From Myxococcales bacterium (GTDB lineage Bacteria > Myxococcota_A > Polyangia > Polyangiales > Polyangiaceae): DNA of 7,169 nucleotides. How positions within the stretch are numbered: the first letter of the stretch is position 1; every line of letters starts with the position of its first letter. The notes below the pieces were generated by a model. The model did not search any database, had not been told where the DNA came from, and saw only the letters and a list, made by a program, of their open reading frames with translations. Positions 5,779 to 7,169 of the stretch are shown piece after piece. Location of the stretch: positions 1 through 7,169 of the forward strand of contig JAAFHJ010000251.1 of the NCBI GenBank assembly GCA_013298325.1. The letters are read 5' to 3'. Position numbers and translations under genes: made by a program.

Positions 5779-7169
5779 TCAGCGGAACCGCATGCAACGT
5801 GCGCCCGACATCGCCGCTTTGTAATAGGGGTGCGTCACTTGCGTCGTGTTTGAGAGCGCGCGCGCGCTGCTCCAGCCGAGGCCGCGGTAGAGGAGCTTCC
5901 ACGTACCACCGGGGTTCCACGTGACCTCATTCGCGTTTCCGGCGAGGTCGGCCCACGGTTCCTGGTTTGGAAGGTTCGGGAGCCCCTGCGTCACGCGGTC
6001 GACCGCTACGCGACCGCCCGGAGCGATCCGCCCAGCGCCGTCGGCGGTGGAGTCGGTAGGCGGGTAGAAGTAAGGCCCCACCCCCCCGCCGTCGGGAGAG
6101 ATATTGATGCCGGCGACCGCCAAGCGTCCTCCGGGCAAGCTGTAAGCGTCTTCACTCGCGCCGGTCACCGCCGTAAGCGCGGCGGGTGAGACGACGCGCC
6201 CTCCGTCCCAATGGCAAAATGCCATAAAAATAGAATTGGGAATGGCGGTCGCCGCTTTCACATCAAGCTGTTCTCGCGGGTAGGCCCGGGGGACCGACCC
6301 CTGCGTTTGCTTGGCCTGAGCCGCCGCGTCGTACCAATAGGTCGGGAAGCCATACGCGCCCGGTTCGACGATGAGGTTCGCCCCATGAATGTACTCGCCG
6401 TAATACATGGTGGCACCGAAGGCGAAATTGACCCCCATGTTTCCACCACCACCGGGAGTCTCGGCACCTTCGTAGTCTTCGGGCAAGAAAGGCGTCCACG
6501 CATCGTTCCAGTAGGCGGGTTTGTTCGCGAGCAACCAGCCTTTGATGTTCGGCGCGCCGCCGTTCTGCGCGGCCATCGCTGTAACGAAAGCGCGAAGGCG
6601 TCCGGCGGTAATCTCGTACTTGTCGACGTAGACGGCCTTTCCGGGATTTAGAGGATCCGAATAGCCAACAACTTCCAACGATTTGCAGCAGCTCTCGTGG
6701 TTGCGAACGCCGTCTTCGACCTCGCCCGTTCCGCAGGTATCCCCGCCGAAGTGAACGCCTTCGCAGCTCTTCGCGTCGCCGCACTTCTTTTGGGCATTGC
6801 AGTTGAAACTGCTGCAATCGGTGTCGACTCCGCAACTCTTGGTAAGTCCACACTTCGGCGCCGTATAGTCGACGGCGGCGACCTGGAAACGCGCGCCACC
6901 GCAGTCGATATCTGTCTCATTTCCGTTCTGAACGCCGTCGCTGGCAGTCGGCGCGGTACAAATGCTATTCTTGCAGTAGGTGACGTCACAATCGGCGGAG
7001 ACGGCGCACGCCTTTCCGAGCGAACACTTTGGGGCGTTCGCGCCGCCGCAGTCGACGTCCGATTCGCCGTTATTCTTCTTTCGGTCGGTCGCGTTCGGGA
7101 GGGAGCAAAGTTTGGCGACACAGAGCCCCTGACAGTCGCCGTCTGCCGCGCATCCTTGGCCGGCCGGGC
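5779..7169 (-). CDS. Cys-rich/FGE-like protein paralogue, 5'-truncated by window edge
   Basis: The frame is open from the right edge (first full codon at 7167) to the TGA at 5781-5779, giving 462 visible residues. The TTG at 6678 is not the start: unbroken homology to the neighbouring paralogue continues upstream to the edge. Visible residues 1-155 hold Cys-rich modules, including ESDVDCGG (Cys40) and ETDIDCGG (Cys89). From ESCC (158-161) comes the FGE-sulfatase/SUMF1-like domain: DKYEITAGR (182-190), AFCHWDGGR (316-324), EPWADLAGNANE (403-414), YRGLG (427-431), SGARC (454-458). Hand alignment with the paralogue matches 63 of 86 residues from CGTGEVED to the LPE after the PAYWND motif. It too lacks the catalytic cysteine pair but keeps Cys318 and Cys458. 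Signal peptide and early modules lie outside the window. Expected location is the cell surface or periplasm, by analogy with the complete copy. It may be the first gene of a two-gene operon. Confidence 0.88.
   Translation of the reverse strand, partial: PAGQGCAADGDCQGLCVAKLCSLPNATDRKKNNGESDVDCGGANAPKCSLGKACAVSADCDVTYCKNSICTAPTASDGVQNGNETDIDCGGARFQVAAVDYTAPKCGLTKSCGVDTDCSSFNCNAQKKCGDAKSCEGVHFGGDTCGTGEVEDGVRNHESCCKSLEVVGYSDPLNPGKAVYVDKYEITAGRLRAFVTAMAAQNGGAPNIKGWLLANKPAYWNDAWTPFLPEDYEGAETPGGGGNMGVNFAFGATMYYGEYIHGANLIVEPGAYGFPTYWYDAAAQAKQTQGSVPRAYPREQLDVKAATAIPNSIFMAFCHWDGGRVVSPAALTAVTGASEDAYSLPGGRLAVAGINISPDGGGVGPYFYPPTDSTADGAGRIAPGGRVAVDRVTQGLPNLPNQEPWADLAGNANEVTWNPGGTWKLLYRGLGWSSARALSNTTQVTHPYYKAAMSGARCMRFR
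6703..7169 (-). repeat. Cys-rich module array in the truncated paralogue
   Basis: Visible residues 1-155 contain modules matching the last modules of the downstream paralogue in order: GCAADGDCQGLC, NNGESDVDCGG, ACAVSADC, NGNETDIDCGG, SCGVDTDC, then CGTGEVED and ESCC leading into the FGE-like domain. The two visible DCGG units are 49 residues apart, the same period as in the other copy. How many units precede the window edge is unknown. Confidence 0.65.

Noticed and set aside
5856..5867. (GC)6 alternating run that could form Z-DNA
   Set aside because: It is inside codons for SSARAL in a conserved protein segment; short and expected at this GC content.
5669..5920. 84-residue N-terminal extension of the Cys-rich/FGE-like gene
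   Set aside because: It overlaps the end of the upstream gene in another frame; the RBS and signal peptide both point to the ATG at 5668.

Overview
The window is a high-GC bacterial segment carrying four large genes, all apparently for exported surface or envelope proteins. The IgGFc-binding-domain proteins, the Cys-rich modules built around ETDVDCGG, and the formylglycine-generating-enzyme (FGE)-like C-termini are all typical of the large secretomes of Myxococcota, especially Polyangiales. I infer such a host; no ribosomal or other taxonomic marker is present.

Layout: two pairs of tandem paralogues face each other. On the + strand are the 3' part of one IgGFc-binding-domain protein gene (1-1637, cut by the left edge) and a complete paralogue (1746-3422). 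An intrinsic terminator separates them, so each is probably its own transcription unit. A 164-bp convergent gap (3423-3586) holds a 13-bp-stem hairpin that could terminate from both sides. On the - strand are a complete Cys-rich/FGE-like lipoprotein gene (5668 down to 3587) and, 110 bp upstream of it, the 3' part of its paralogue (7169 down to 5779, cut by the right edge).

The complete proteins have N-terminal signal peptides with a Cys at residue 23, followed by a low-complexity Asp/Gly/Ala/Pro linker, as expected for lipoproteins tethered outside the inner membrane. The IgGFc-type domain is associated with adhesion or extracellular binding. The FGE-like domains keep the family scaffold and two cysteines matching a structural disulfide of FGE, but lack the catalytic cysteine pair, so I read them as binding rather than catalytic modules. 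That the two families work together on the cell surface is inference from proximity only.

I saw no RNA genes, mobile elements, CRISPR arrays, reverse transcriptase or defence genes. Apart from the intergenic gaps (108, 164 and 110 bp), the window is fully coding.
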